Notes under the pieces: model-generated
Told to the model about the DNA's origin: nothing
Database searches by the model: none
What the model saw: the letters and a program-made list of their open reading frames with translations, nothing else
Part shown: piece by piece, positions 8,394-17,084 of the stretch
How the letters are laid out: every line of letters begins with the position of its first letter
Position numbering within the stretch: the stretch's first letter is position 1
Source of the DNA: Candidatus Stackebrandtia excrementipullorum
GTDB taxonomy: Bacteria > Actinomycetota > Actinomycetes > Mycobacteriales > Micromonosporaceae
NCBI GenBank assembly: GCA_019113825.1
Contig: DXGR01000061.1
Location: 1-52,797 of the forward strand
DNA: 52,797 nucleotides
Direction: 5' to 3'
Made by a program: the position numbers and the translations under genes

Positions 8394-9608
8394 CTACAAA
8401 AAAGCCTTACCTTCGCCCCGATACGTCAACGCGGGCTCGACACAGTCGTCCTCGTCGATGAGGTGCAAACGGTTCACGTGCTCTGACAGCTCGCCCGCCT
8501 TGGCGTGACGGAACCAGACGCGGTCACCGACGGCGAGGCTGTCGGCCCCGGGACCGACCAGCGGCGTCTGTACCTCCCCGGCGCCTTCCAGACCGGTCAG
8601 GGCGAGGCCGCTCGGAAGCCACGGTGTGGGAAGGCGACGATCATCGGCGGGGCCGGACGCGAGCCAGCCGCCGCCGTGGACCGTGGCGATGCGCGAGTCC
8701 GGTTTACGCACCACCGACAGGGCGAACGCCGACGACGGCCGTGGAGTGAACGCGTCGTAGTCGTCGAACAGTGTCGGCGCCATCAGACCGCTGCCGGCGG
8801 TGAGTTCGGTGACCGCCGGGTCGGTGGCGGTGAGGGCGAGGCTGCCGGTGCCTCCCGCGTTGACGAACTCGAGGTCGACGAACCGACTCAGTGCCGCCAC
8901 CGCGAGCCCGCGGCGTCGGGACAGCTCCGCGAAGGAGCGCCGCTGCATGGCGCGGATGGCTGCGGCCGCGATCCCCGAGCCCTGCGGGACGCCCGCGATC
9001 TGAGCTTCGTAGCTCATGAGGCCAACGAGACGGAAGCCCTGCCGCGCGACCACCGTTTTAGCGAACCGGACGACGTCGACCGGTTTGTGTAGAGGCGACC
9101 GGCGTACTCCGACGTGACCGCCCATGGGCCGCCATGAGGCGTCCATGTCCAGGCAGAGCCGGATGGTGGCGCGATCGACCGGTCGCGCCACGGCGTCGAT
9201 CAAGTCCAGTTGGGACGGGTCATCGACCATGAGCGTGACGCGTTGGGCCAGCTGCGTGTCGCCGGCCAGTCGAGCCAGGGCCGCGGTGTCGGCGCTGGGG
9301 TAGCCGACCACGGCGTCGTCGGTCACACCGGTTTCGACGAGCCACATCGCCTCGGGCAACGTGTAGGCGAGGACACCGCGATATCCGGGACGGGCCAGAG
9401 CCCGCTCAATGAGTCTCCGGCATCGGACCGATTTGCTGGCGACCCGGATCGGCAGGCTACCGGCGGTCATGGTGACGGCCGCCTTTTCCATACAGGTGGC
9501 GTTGTGATCGAAAGCCGAGAGGTCCACAATGGCCAACGGAGGTGAGACGTCGACGGTGGCCTTGTCGTAACGCTCACGCAACGCCGCATGATCATGAGGG
9601 ACCTTCAT
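8394..9608 (-). CDS. PLP fold-type III amino acid deaminase/aldolase-like protein (alanine racemase N-terminal fold)
   Basis: The 404-residue protein has the alanine-racemase-type TIM barrel used by D-threonine aldolases and D-serine dehydratases. SLPIRVASKSV near 51-61 supplies the PLP lysine (Lys59), and later blocks include LCLDMDASWRP, VGLMSYEAQIAG, FVNAGGTGSLALTA and ELTAGSGLM, all typical of the family. The C-terminal beta domain has VRKPDSRIATVHGGGWLASG and VGDRVWFRHAKAGELSEHVN, where the His residues would bind a divalent metal in D-threonine aldolase-like enzymes. Substrate is not predictable. ATG 9608 is chosen because the residues before it do not fit the fold. It lies 81 bp upstream of the baeRF gene on the same strand. 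Confidence 0.82.
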   Translation of the reverse strand: MKVPHDHAALRERYDKATVDVSPPLAIVDLSAFDHNATCMEKAAVTMTAGSLPIRVASKSVRCRRLIERALARPGYRGVLAYTLPEAMWLVETGVTDDAVVGYPSADTAALARLAGDTQLAQRVTLMVDDPSQLDLIDAVARPVDRATIRLCLDMDASWRPMGGHVGVRRSPLHKPVDVVRFAKTVVARQGFRLVGLMSYEAQIAGVPQGSGIAAAAIRAMQRRSFAELSRRRGLAVAALSRFVDLEFVNAGGTGSLALTATDPAVTELTAGSGLMAPTLFDDYDAFTPRPSSAFALSVVRKPDSRIATVHGGGWLASGPADDRRLPTPWLPSGLALTGLEGAGEVQTPLVGPGADSLAVGDRVWFRHAKAGELSEHVNRLHLIDEDDCVEPALTYRGEGKAFL

Positions 9609-9857
9609 GTTTGAAGAATACCCGTGACCACGCGCGCCCACTGAAAGCCGGGTACATGCGAAAACATCGAAGAACCCCCACTATGTCATCCGGCGGCTCG
9701 CGACGTCGCCGAAAGGCCCCGCACACGACTTTCCCCGCCACACGTTCACCCGAACGCGACGGAATCGACAGACGACTTCTGAGGCGCACCCGAGGGCTAT
9801 CGGCTTCCACGCCTCAACGTCGATACTCTGTCGGAGGTCAATCGGATACTTTCGATC

Positions 9858-12293
9858 GTGAGAACTGATGCACAGAAGGCGGGCGTGGCCATGGCAAACG
9901 TGTCGGATCTGAAAGCAATCCTGCGGATCCGCCCGTTTCGCCGTCTCTGGACGGTCCTGGGTCTGTCGGCCACCGGAGACTGGCTTGGACTGCTGGCCGC
10001 AACCCTGTTCGCGGCCTCGATGTTCGACAACCCCACCGCGCAGGGTGCCGCCTTCAGCTCCGTCATCGTCATGCGCCTCCTCCCCGCGCTGGTCCTCGGG
10101 CCCATCGCGGGAGTGTTCGCCGACCGCTTCGACCGCCGCATCACCATGGCGATCTGTGACTTCGCCAGGTTCTCCCTGTACCTCTCGATGCCGCTGGTCG
10201 CACTGTGGGTCGGCGGGGGCATCCGCGCCGCGACCTGGATCGTCGTCGCGCAGTTCTTCATCGAGGCGTTCAGCCTCATGTGGATGCCCGCCAAAGAGGC
10301 CGCCGTACCCAACCTTCTCCCCAAAGCCAGGCTGGAAGCCGCCAACCAACTGTCCCTGCTGACCACCTACGGCATCGCCCCGGTACTGGCTTCGGCGGTC
10401 ATGTCGATATTGCAATCGGTCGCCGTGTCCGGTTGGCTGAACGACCTCGGCCAATGGGCGCAGCCGGCCGCCGTCGGTCTCTACATCAACGCGTTGGCAT
10501 GGCTCGCCGCGTCCATGACCGTGTTCTTCCTGATCCCCGAGATCAGCCATCGAAAAGCCGATGTCGCCACAGACCAGGCCAAGCAACACGGCATGCTGAA
10601 GGAATTCAGCGACGGCTGGAAGTACGTCAAGGACAACCACACCGTCCGCGGTCTCGTCCTCGGCATCATGGGGGCATTCGGCGGCGCCGGCATCGTCATC
10701 GGTACCGGACCGTTCTACGCCGGCTCGCTCGGCGGCGGCGACGCCACCTTCAGCGTCCTGTTCGCCACGATCTTCATCGGTCTGGGCATCGGTCTCGTCG
10801 CCGGACCGTTCCTCGTGCGGGACCTGTCACGGCGCCGATGGTTCGGCATGAGCCTCGCCCTGGCCGGTATCGGGCTACTGTTCAACGCCGTCGCCCCGCA
10901 CCTGACCGTCGCCGTCCTCGGGACACTCATCGTCGGTGCGGGCGCGGGTATGGCGTTCCTCGCCGGGATCACTCTGCTGGGGCGTGAAGTCGACGACACA
11001 GTACGCGGCCGCATCTTCGCGTTCATCAACACCGGCGCCCGCGTCGTCCTCATGGCCAGCGTTGCCGGCTCCGGAGTCATCGCCGGTTTCGGCAGCGCCC
11101 GACGCATCGACTTCGGCGTCTTCGTCATGGATCTGTCCTTCAGCCGGATCCTCCTATTCGGAGCAGCCGTCCTGAGCGTTTTCGCCGGTGTCGCCGCGTT
11201 CAAACAAATGGACGACAAACCCGGGGTACCGGTCCTGGCCGACCTGTGGGGATCCATGCGCGGTCGCCCCCTCAAGCCCGGCAAGACATCCCACGGCTAC
11301 TTCGTCGTGTTCGAAGGCGGCGAAGGGTCCGGCAAGTCCACCCAGTCGGTGAAACTCGCCGCCTGGCTACGGGTACGCGGCCACGAAGTGGTGCTTACCC
11401 GTGAACCGGGAGCGACCGAACTCGGCAGCCGCATCCGATCACTCCTGCTCGACCCGGCGTCGAACACCTCGCCCAGTGTCCGGGCCGAAGCGCTGCTCTA
11501 CGCCGCCGACCGGGCTCAGCACGTCGACAGAGTCCTGCGACCCGCGCTGGACCGCGGCGACATCGTCATATCCGACCGTTATGTCGACTCGTCGCTGGCC
11601 TACCAGGGAAGTGGCCGCCAACTGCCGTCCGATGAGATCGCATGGCTGTCCAACTGGGCCACCGACGGGCTCAGACCCGACCTCGTGGTTCTTCTCGACA
11701 TCGACCCGACTCAGGGCCTCGCTCGCGCCGGTGAACGCGGCCCGACCGACCGGTTGGAACGCGAATCTTTGGGGTTCCACGAAAAGGTGCGTTACACCTT
11801 CCGTGACCTCGCCGCCGCGAACCCGAATCGCTATCTCGTCGTCGACGGGTCGCTACCGGCCGGTGACATCGCCAACATCATCAGTGAGCGGGTCGCGCAG
11901 GACCTCCCCGCGCAGGAAAAGGACGAGGGTGACTGGCCGCAGTTCGGTGTCGGCCGCGATCAGAAAGCCGACGGCGAGCCGACAGCGCCGACCGACGAGT
12001 CCGACGGGTGGGCGCAGCCGCAAAGCGGAGGCAACGCCCCGACTTCGGAGGACGAAGGCCCACAGGGTTCTCGGGCGTCCGACGCCGGAGGGGATTCAGC
12101 ACCGGAGGACACCTGGAACCCCGACGCCACGCGAGTCATGCCCACGGTGAAACGCGACACCGACGCCACTGAGGCGATGGGGTCGCCCGAACACGACGCC
12201 ACGAAGCCGATGAAGTCACCCGAACGCGACACCGACGAGACGAAACCCATGCAGTCGCCGGTCAAGTTCAAATCGGGAAGGGCGACGCCATGA
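9858..12293 (+). CDS. tmk: Fusion of an MFS transporter-like domain with thymidylate kinase
   Basis: The product is 811 residues in three parts. Residues about 20-450 form an MFS-like membrane domain with around 10-12 hydrophobic segments and the loop VFADRFDRR typical of MFS helix 2-3. Residues about 480-685 are dTMP kinase: P-loop GGEGSGKST (487-495), TREPGATELG, ISDRYVDSSLAYQG and a lid with RERESL-like basic spacing (DRLERESLGFHEKVR). Residues about 690-811 are an acidic tail that ends in short repeats. Tmk makes dTDP from dTMP. The MFS-Tmk fusion is known from actinobacteria, and the role of the membrane part is unknown. GTG 9858 has no good ribosome binding site; ATG 9891 is an alternative. 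The stop overlaps holB as ATGA. Confidence 0.92.
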   Translation: MRTDAQKAGVAMANVSDLKAILRIRPFRRLWTVLGLSATGDWLGLLAATLFAASMFDNPTAQGAAFSSVIVMRLLPALVLGPIAGVFADRFDRRITMAICDFARFSLYLSMPLVALWVGGGIRAATWIVVAQFFIEAFSLMWMPAKEAAVPNLLPKARLEAANQLSLLTTYGIAPVLASAVMSILQSVAVSGWLNDLGQWAQPAAVGLYINALAWLAASMTVFFLIPEISHRKADVATDQAKQHGMLKEFSDGWKYVKDNHTVRGLVLGIMGAFGGAGIVIGTGPFYAGSLGGGDATFSVLFATIFIGLGIGLVAGPFLVRDLSRRRWFGMSLALAGIGLLFNAVAPHLTVAVLGTLIVGAGAGMAFLAGITLLGREVDDTVRGRIFAFINTGARVVLMASVAGSGVIAGFGSARRIDFGVFVMDLSFSRILLFGAAVLSVFAGVAAFKQMDDKPGVPVLADLWGSMRGRPLKPGKTSHGYFVVFEGGEGSGKSTQSVKLAAWLRVRGHEVVLTREPGATELGSRIRSLLLDPASNTSPSVRAEALLYAADRAQHVDRVLRPALDRGDIVISDRYVDSSLAYQGSGRQLPSDEIAWLSNWATDGLRPDLVVLLDIDPTQGLARAGERGPTDRLERESLGFHEKVRYTFRDLAAANPNRYLVVDGSLPAGDIANIISERVAQDLPAQEKDEGDWPQFGVGRDQKADGEPTAPTDESDGWAQPQSGGNAPTSEDEGPQGSRASDAGGDSAPEDTWNPDATRVMPTVKRDTDATEAMGSPEHDATKPMKSPERDTDETKPMQSPVKFKSGRATP

Positions 12294-13459
12294 CGGCACC
12301 GGTGTTCGGGCAGCTTGTCGGACAGGAGACCACCGTCGCGACGTTGACGGAGGCCGTCACCGCCGCGCACTCCGGCGGTAGCGGTATGACCCACGCCTGG
12401 TTGTTCACCGGTCCGCCCGGTTCCGGTCGTTCGGTTGCGGCGCGCGCCTTCGCCGCGGCCTTGCAATGCGACGAGCGCGGCTGCGATTCGTGTACCGCGT
12501 GCCGAACGACGATGTCGGGGAGCCACGCCGACGTGACGCACGTGGTCCCGGACGGATTGAGCATCGGCGTGGCGACGATGCGCAGCCTGGTGTTGGCGGC
12601 CGGCCGCGCGCCCAGCACCGGACGGCGGCAGATCCTGATCATCGAGGACGCCGACCGGTTGACCGAAGCCGCGGGTAACGCGTTGTTGAAATCCATCGAG
12701 GAGCCACCGGAACGCACTGTGTTCCTGCTGTGTGCACCGTCGACGAACCCCGCCGAGATTTCGGTGACCATACGTTCGCGTTGTCGCCACGTCCCGTTGC
12801 GACAGCCGTCCATCGATGCCGTCGCCACCCTGCTGACCGACCGGGACGCCGTCGACCCGGGGTTGGCCAGGCTCGCGGCCGCCGCTGCTCAAGGGCACAT
12901 CGGGCGGGCCAAGCGGCTGGCGACCGATGCGGCCGCCCGGGACCGCCGGGATTCGATACTGGGTATTCCTCGGCGGTTGACGAGTGTCTCGGCGTGTTTC
13001 TCCGCCGCGGACGCGTTGATCTCGGCGGCCGAGTCGGAGGCCACCGCTGCCAACGAAGGACTCGACGAGCAGGAAAAGGCCGAGCTGGAGACGGCTCTGG
13101 GGAGAGGCGGCACCGGTAAGGGGGCGACGAAGGCGGCCCGCGGAAGCGCCGGTCAACTGAAAGAGCTGGAGCGCCGACAGAAGAGCCGAAAGACGCGGGC
13201 TCAACGGGACACCCTGGACCTGGCGTTGGTCGATTTGGCGGCCTTCTACCGTGACGTACTGGTACGTCGGCTTGAGGCGCCGGTCTCGCCCATCCATATG
13301 GATACCGCTGACATCGCCGGTGCGGCGGCGGCGAACTGGACACCGGAGTCGATTCTGCGCCGTATCGATGCGATCCTGCGGTGTCGCGAAGCCATCGACA
13401 ACAACGTGCGGCCGCGTATCGCCGTGGAGGCGATGATGCTGGCCCTGTGGCAGGGTTGA
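12290..13459 (+). CDS. holB: DNA polymerase III subunit delta prime
   Basis: HolB is the clamp-loader subunit that helps open and load the beta sliding clamp. This 389-residue protein begins with FGQLVGQE, then a P-loop GPPGSGRS (41-48) in which Arg replaces the usual Lys, consistent with delta prime not hydrolysing ATP. A four-cysteine zinc module is formed by Cys60, Cys65, Cys68 and Cys71. Downstream are ILIIEDADRL, AGNALLKSIEEPP and TIRSRCRHVPL, the last being the SRC arginine-finger motif. A lysine- and alanine-rich insertion at about 255-305 is unusual but common in actinobacterial homologues. Start ATG 12290 overlaps the tmk stop (ATGA), showing translational coupling. Confidence 0.94.
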   Translation: MTAPVFGQLVGQETTVATLTEAVTAAHSGGSGMTHAWLFTGPPGSGRSVAARAFAAALQCDERGCDSCTACRTTMSGSHADVTHVVPDGLSIGVATMRSLVLAAGRAPSTGRRQILIIEDADRLTEAAGNALLKSIEEPPERTVFLLCAPSTNPAEISVTIRSRCRHVPLRQPSIDAVATLLTDRDAVDPGLARLAAAAAQGHIGRAKRLATDAAARDRRDSILGIPRRLTSVSACFSAADALISAAESEATAANEGLDEQEKAELETALGRGGTGKGATKAARGSAGQLKELERRQKSRKTRAQRDTLDLALVDLAAFYRDVLVRRLEAPVSPIHMDTADIAGAAAANWTPESILRRIDAILRCREAIDNNVRPRIAVEAMMLALWQG

Positions 13460-13752
13460 CGGCGAACTCGATCCTGTTTGCCGGCGGCGCCACGGGCACC
13501 GAAGGGCGTCTCGACCGGGTGTGGTCGTGTCTGTCGAGGGTCTTGGGGGCACGCTGTGGTCTCACGTACCCCGGCTATGGCGTGGCGACCGGTTCAGAAG
13601 TCCCTGCCACCGACGCCGACGCCGAGACGCTGCGTCTACCGATGCACGGGTGGACCCACAAGATTCGGGTGAAGGACCAGCTCGACGGTGTGCTCACTTT
13701 GGCCGATCTGATTGTGCGACTCTCGTGGACCGGTCAGCGGCACCTCGGATGA
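13456..13752 (+). CDS. Possible small hypothetical protein coupled to holB
   Basis: A 98-codon frame begins with a TTG at 13456 that overlaps the holB stop (TTGA), a coupling geometry, and ends with TGA at 13750-13752. Third-position bases are mostly G or C, as in the neighbouring genes, and the composition (LFAGGATGTEGRLDRVWSC, LPMHGWTHKIRV, VLTLADLIVRLSW) looks protein-like rather than random. I recognise no domain. A longer in-frame version from GTG 13381 would run antiframe through holB and is less likely. The alternative is non-coding 3' sequence, so confidence is low. Confidence 0.35.
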   Translation: MTANSILFAGGATGTEGRLDRVWSCLSRVLGARCGLTYPGYGVATGSEVPATDADAETLRLPMHGWTHKIRVKDQLDGVLTLADLIVRLSWTGQRHLG

Positions 13753-13854
13753 ACGAAACGCAGGGACCGCGAAGCGGACCCTGAAACAAGGCCTTCCAGC
13801 CCGACCGTCTGACGCCTTATCGGTTGCCGCGCAACACAGGCGGCGGCCGTTTCG

Positions 13855-14349
13855 GTGCCTCTGTTGACGAGGGGCGATGTGCTGCTGCACCTCGGCGCAC
13901 CGATCAGGCGGTTGCCTCTCACGGTTTGTTCGCGGTCATGCCGGTGCCACGCCTCGGGTGGCACCCGACGCCCCGTCGACGAACTTCCGGCCGGCATCGA
14001 AGAGCTGCTTCCACGGTGGGGACGTCTGTTGACCGAGCCACGGTTTCGGATTCTCACCGCGGGACTCCTCGGTGTCGGCCCCGACCACCCTCGGCTTCTT
14101 CAGGCGTACCGCGAACATCACCTGGTGCCGCGAAAAACACGGTCGACCGCGCTACTGAGGGCCGCCGTCGAAGCGAGGGTACTACCCGAAGGCACCGACC
14201 CGGAGATGCCGGCCGACATGATGACCGGGGCGATTTTGAACCTGCTGCTGTTGCGTCCCGAGGCCCCCGACACCGACGAGGTGGTCGACCATCTGCGTCG
14301 CATGTTCCGCCAGGTCGGGCTCGACGACCGGGAGCCTCGATCGTCGTGA
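13855..14349 (+). pseudogene. TetR-type regulator remnant lacking the DNA-binding domain
   Basis: The frame ends in a clear TetR C-terminal ligand domain from about residue 48 onward: ELLPRWGRLLTEPRFRILTA, LLQAYREHHLVPRKTRSTAL, LLRAAVEARVLPEGTDPEMP and DMMTGAILNLLLLRPEAP, the pattern of the TetR_C_11-like group. The first 45 or so residues (with PLTVCSRSCRCHASGGTRRP) do not resemble a helix-turn-helix, and no HTH is visible in any frame of the 100 bases upstream. No ribosome binding site precedes GTG 13855. I read this as a 5'-deleted TetR gene, probably non-functional as a repressor. Confidence 0.6.
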
Positions 14350-14455
14350 GCGACCGCTCGGGCGGGTGCGTCACGAGGCGAAGAAGGCCGCCCACAGGGG
14401 GTTCTCGACGAAACGGTGACACCGCTCGAAGCAGCCCCGGTTCACCGTCGGCTTC

Positions 14456-14914
14456 TCAAACCGCGAGCCCGTCGTCTTCGTGCTCCCACTGCGTCGACAA
14501 GCTCTCAGCCTCCGTCATCAACGCGTCGGGGTCGTCACGCCACCGGTCCGTCTGAGCCACCACCTTGCGGATCGTCAACGCCTGGGCGTGCACCCGTTCG
14601 GTCGGCGGGATGTCGTCGAGCAGATAATCCTCACCGGCGAACGCCCGGATGTACCCCTCCACCATCAACGGTTTCACTCGAGGCTCACTGTTACGGAACT
14701 CGTAACGCAGCTCGACGACGAATCGGCGGATCGCCTCGAGGCTCACCTCGTCCTTGAACTGCTCACCCAGGCAGACCGCCATAACCGCGGTCCCGAAGGT
14801 GTGCAGTGCATCGTGATCGTCGGCGGTGAAGTCGGAGGTCAGCTTCTCCACCTCGTCGGCCCGGCCAAGGGCCATGGCTTTGGTGACGGTGGCGTAGGCA
14901 TCGGTTCTACTCAT
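14456..14914 (-). CDS. Hypothetical soluble protein
   Basis: The protein is 152 residues, predicted soluble and mostly helical, rich in acidic residues (DEVEKLTSDFTADDHDALH, VHAQALTIRKVVAQTDRW). It has one cysteine, in AVMAVCLGEQF. I recognise no domain, and no function is offered. ATG 14914 is preferred because AGGAAG sits about 5 bases upstream; an ATG at 14935 in the same frame lacks such a site. The gene is on the same strand as the UbiB-like kinase but is separated from it by 134 bp, so it probably has its own promoter. Confidence 0.7.
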   Translation of the reverse strand: MSRTDAYATVTKAMALGRADEVEKLTSDFTADDHDALHTFGTAVMAVCLGEQFKDEVSLEAIRRFVVELRYEFRNSEPRVKPLMVEGYIRAFAGEDYLLDDIPPTERVHAQALTIRKVVAQTDRWRDDPDALMTEAESLSTQWEHEDDGLAV

Positions 14915-15048
14915 CGTGTCTTCCTGTTTCGACATCGGGTGGCGGGGTGGTCGCGGTGGCGACGAAACCGTCCGGTCCCGCCGGGCATGAAGCGAGTATG
15001 GCGACGCGCGCATGTGAGGGTCAAGATTTGTCGGGGCCGACCGTCACA

Positions 15049-17052
15049 TCATCGTTCCTCTCGACGAAACACCCCGACCAGGACCCTGACCATCAGCACC
15101 GTGAACGCCACGAGAAGCACGTAACCGAAAACCTGGTACAACCTGATGTTGTCGGTCAGTTCAGGGCCGGATTGGCTGTCCAACAACAGAACCGCCATGA
15201 TCCCCGTCGTCGCCGCCAGCACGGTCGACAACGCCTGTCCCAGGTAACCGGCGACCACGGCGCGGTCACGTGCATCGGCGAACAGACGGATGTTGGCGGA
15301 CAGTCGTCCCTGTTCCAATGCCGCGCCGATGCGTTCGACACGACGCGGGATCCGCCGAAGCGTGGGCAACATCGCCCGGATTTCGTCGGCCGCCGTGTCC
15401 TTCAACGACCCGGGGGCCAGCCGTTCGGCGAACTCACGAGAGGCGAACGCCTTGGCCTCCTCCACGATGTGAAAATCGGGTGCGAGGTCGGTCAACGTGC
15501 CTTCGATGGTCGCCAAGGCCCGGAAAACCGCCGCGATCTCGCGCGGCAACGCGACCCCGTGCCGCGACACCAACCGAAACAGGTCGGTGAACATGTCGGC
15601 GTCGGGTGCCAATCCCGTGTTGAGGTGCCGAGCCATGAACCGGCCCAGAGCCCGCTCCAGATTTTCGTTGTCGATCTCGTCGGTGCGTTCCATGATGTCC
15701 ATGAGCCCGTCATGCAGTGCCGCCGGGTCGCGTTGGTCGATGGCCAGAAGGACCAATTGCAGCGACGTCTGAAGACCGGTGTCGATTCTCCCTACCGAGC
15801 CGTAGTCGATGAGGGCGAGACGATCGTCGGCCAACAGCAGAATGTTGCCGGGATGTGGGTCCGCATGGAACACGCCGTCAATGAGGATCTGACGCAGCAG
15901 ACAGTTCAGCAGAGACCTGGCCAACTCGGTCGTGTCCAGGTCGGCCAGTGCCTGACGGTCGCGGCCGACCGTCGTCCCTTCGAGGTACTGCATCACCAGA
16001 ATGCGTTCACCGCTGAAGTGTCGGTACGCCGTCGGGAACGTCACTGTGCCGTCGGGCCGTGAAACGGCGGCGATCGCCGCGAGGTTACGTGCCTCGACGC
16101 GAAGGTCCAGCTCCTCGCGCAACGCCTGGGCGAAACCTTCGGCCAGGTCGCGAACGCCCATGCGGACGGCCCAGTGCGCCCGCTTCTCCAATGTCGCGGC
16201 GAGCCGGACGAGAATGTCGAGGTCGCGTTCGACCTGCTGTTTTATCTTCGGGCGACGGACCTTGACCACGACCTCCTCGCCGGAATGCAGCCTGGCCCGA
16301 TATACCTGCGCGATCGACGCCGTCGCCATCGGGACGGTGTCGAAGGCCGCGAACGCCTCGTCAACTGCAACGCCGAGGTCACGGGTGATCTGTGGTTCGA
16401 TCTCCTCCCACGGCAACGGGGACACGTCGTCCTGGAGCTTCGACAGCTCCGCGATGACCTCGGGTCCGAACAGGTCTCGACGGGTCGACAGCACCTGGCC
16501 GAGTTTGACGAAGGTGACACCGGCCTGTTCCATCGCCGACCTCGCCGACGCCGCCAACGCCACCTGGCCGGTCGCGCCGGGCCCTGAACCACCGGACATG
16601 AATCGGCTGAGTCCGTGGCGAATCAGGATGCCGGTGATCTGGGAGTAGCGCCAGGCACGGCGTATCCGTTGGTACACCGATCTACCGATGGTGAGCAGGC
16701 CGCCCGTACGCACCGCGAACACTTCGGTGACCGCCAACAACAGCAGAATCCCGATGAACGAGACGCCCATGAAGACGGCGACGGTGGACCCGACGTTGTC
16801 GCCTCCGAACATCGGGGCGGTGATGATGCTCGCCACGGCGATACCGCCGAGGCTGCAGCCGGCCGCACGAATCCATCCGACCCGCAGGCCCATGAGCCGG
16901 CTCAGCCAACGGATGAACAGCACCGCGAGGAGCAGCATCCCACCCGCGGTGAGAAATCCGAGCAGAAGCTCGAATACCGAGTCCGGCAGCTGCTCGTTGG
17001 GTTGTGGTGTGTTCGGTGTGGGTGGGGGTACGGCGAGCAGCGTGGTTTGCAC
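15049..17052 (-). CDS. Membrane-anchored UbiB/AarF (ABC1) atypical kinase
   Basis: The 667-residue protein has three N-terminal hydrophobic segments (about 28-50, 66-82 and 92-112), a UbiB-type kinase-like domain (about 165-480) and two C-terminal membrane helices. Family hallmarks are the KxGQ motif FVKLGQ (Lys183, Gln186), the small-residue loop ATASIAQVYRA replacing the glycine-rich loop, VVVKVRRP with Lys264, EELDLRVEARN, HADPHPGN (396-403) and LIDYG (Asp417). UbiB proteins are ATPases that assist quinone and other lipid metabolism; in bacteria with menaquinone their job is less clear. The N-terminal membrane segments are extra compared with E. coli UbiB. Start is GTG 17052, 32 bp after the fumC stop on the same strand, so an operon with fumC is likely. 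Confidence 0.88.
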   Translation of the reverse strand: MQTTLLAVPPPTPNTPQPNEQLPDSVFELLLGFLTAGGMLLLAVLFIRWLSRLMGLRVGWIRAAGCSLGGIAVASIITAPMFGGDNVGSTVAVFMGVSFIGILLLLAVTEVFAVRTGGLLTIGRSVYQRIRRAWRYSQITGILIRHGLSRFMSGGSGPGATGQVALAASARSAMEQAGVTFVKLGQVLSTRRDLFGPEVIAELSKLQDDVSPLPWEEIEPQITRDLGVAVDEAFAAFDTVPMATASIAQVYRARLHSGEEVVVKVRRPKIKQQVERDLDILVRLAATLEKRAHWAVRMGVRDLAEGFAQALREELDLRVEARNLAAIAAVSRPDGTVTFPTAYRHFSGERILVMQYLEGTTVGRDRQALADLDTTELARSLLNCLLRQILIDGVFHADPHPGNILLLADDRLALIDYGSVGRIDTGLQTSLQLVLLAIDQRDPAALHDGLMDIMERTDEIDNENLERALGRFMARHLNTGLAPDADMFTDLFRLVSRHGVALPREIAAVFRALATIEGTLTDLAPDFHIVEEAKAFASREFAERLAPGSLKDTAADEIRAMLPTLRRIPRRVERIGAALEQGRLSANIRLFADARDRAVVAGYLGQALSTVLAATTGIMAVLLLDSQSGPELTDNIRLYQVFGYVLLVAFTVLMVRVLVGVFRREER

Positions 17053-17084
17053 CTGCTGAACGGTACCGGTTCACCGCTTTCGTC

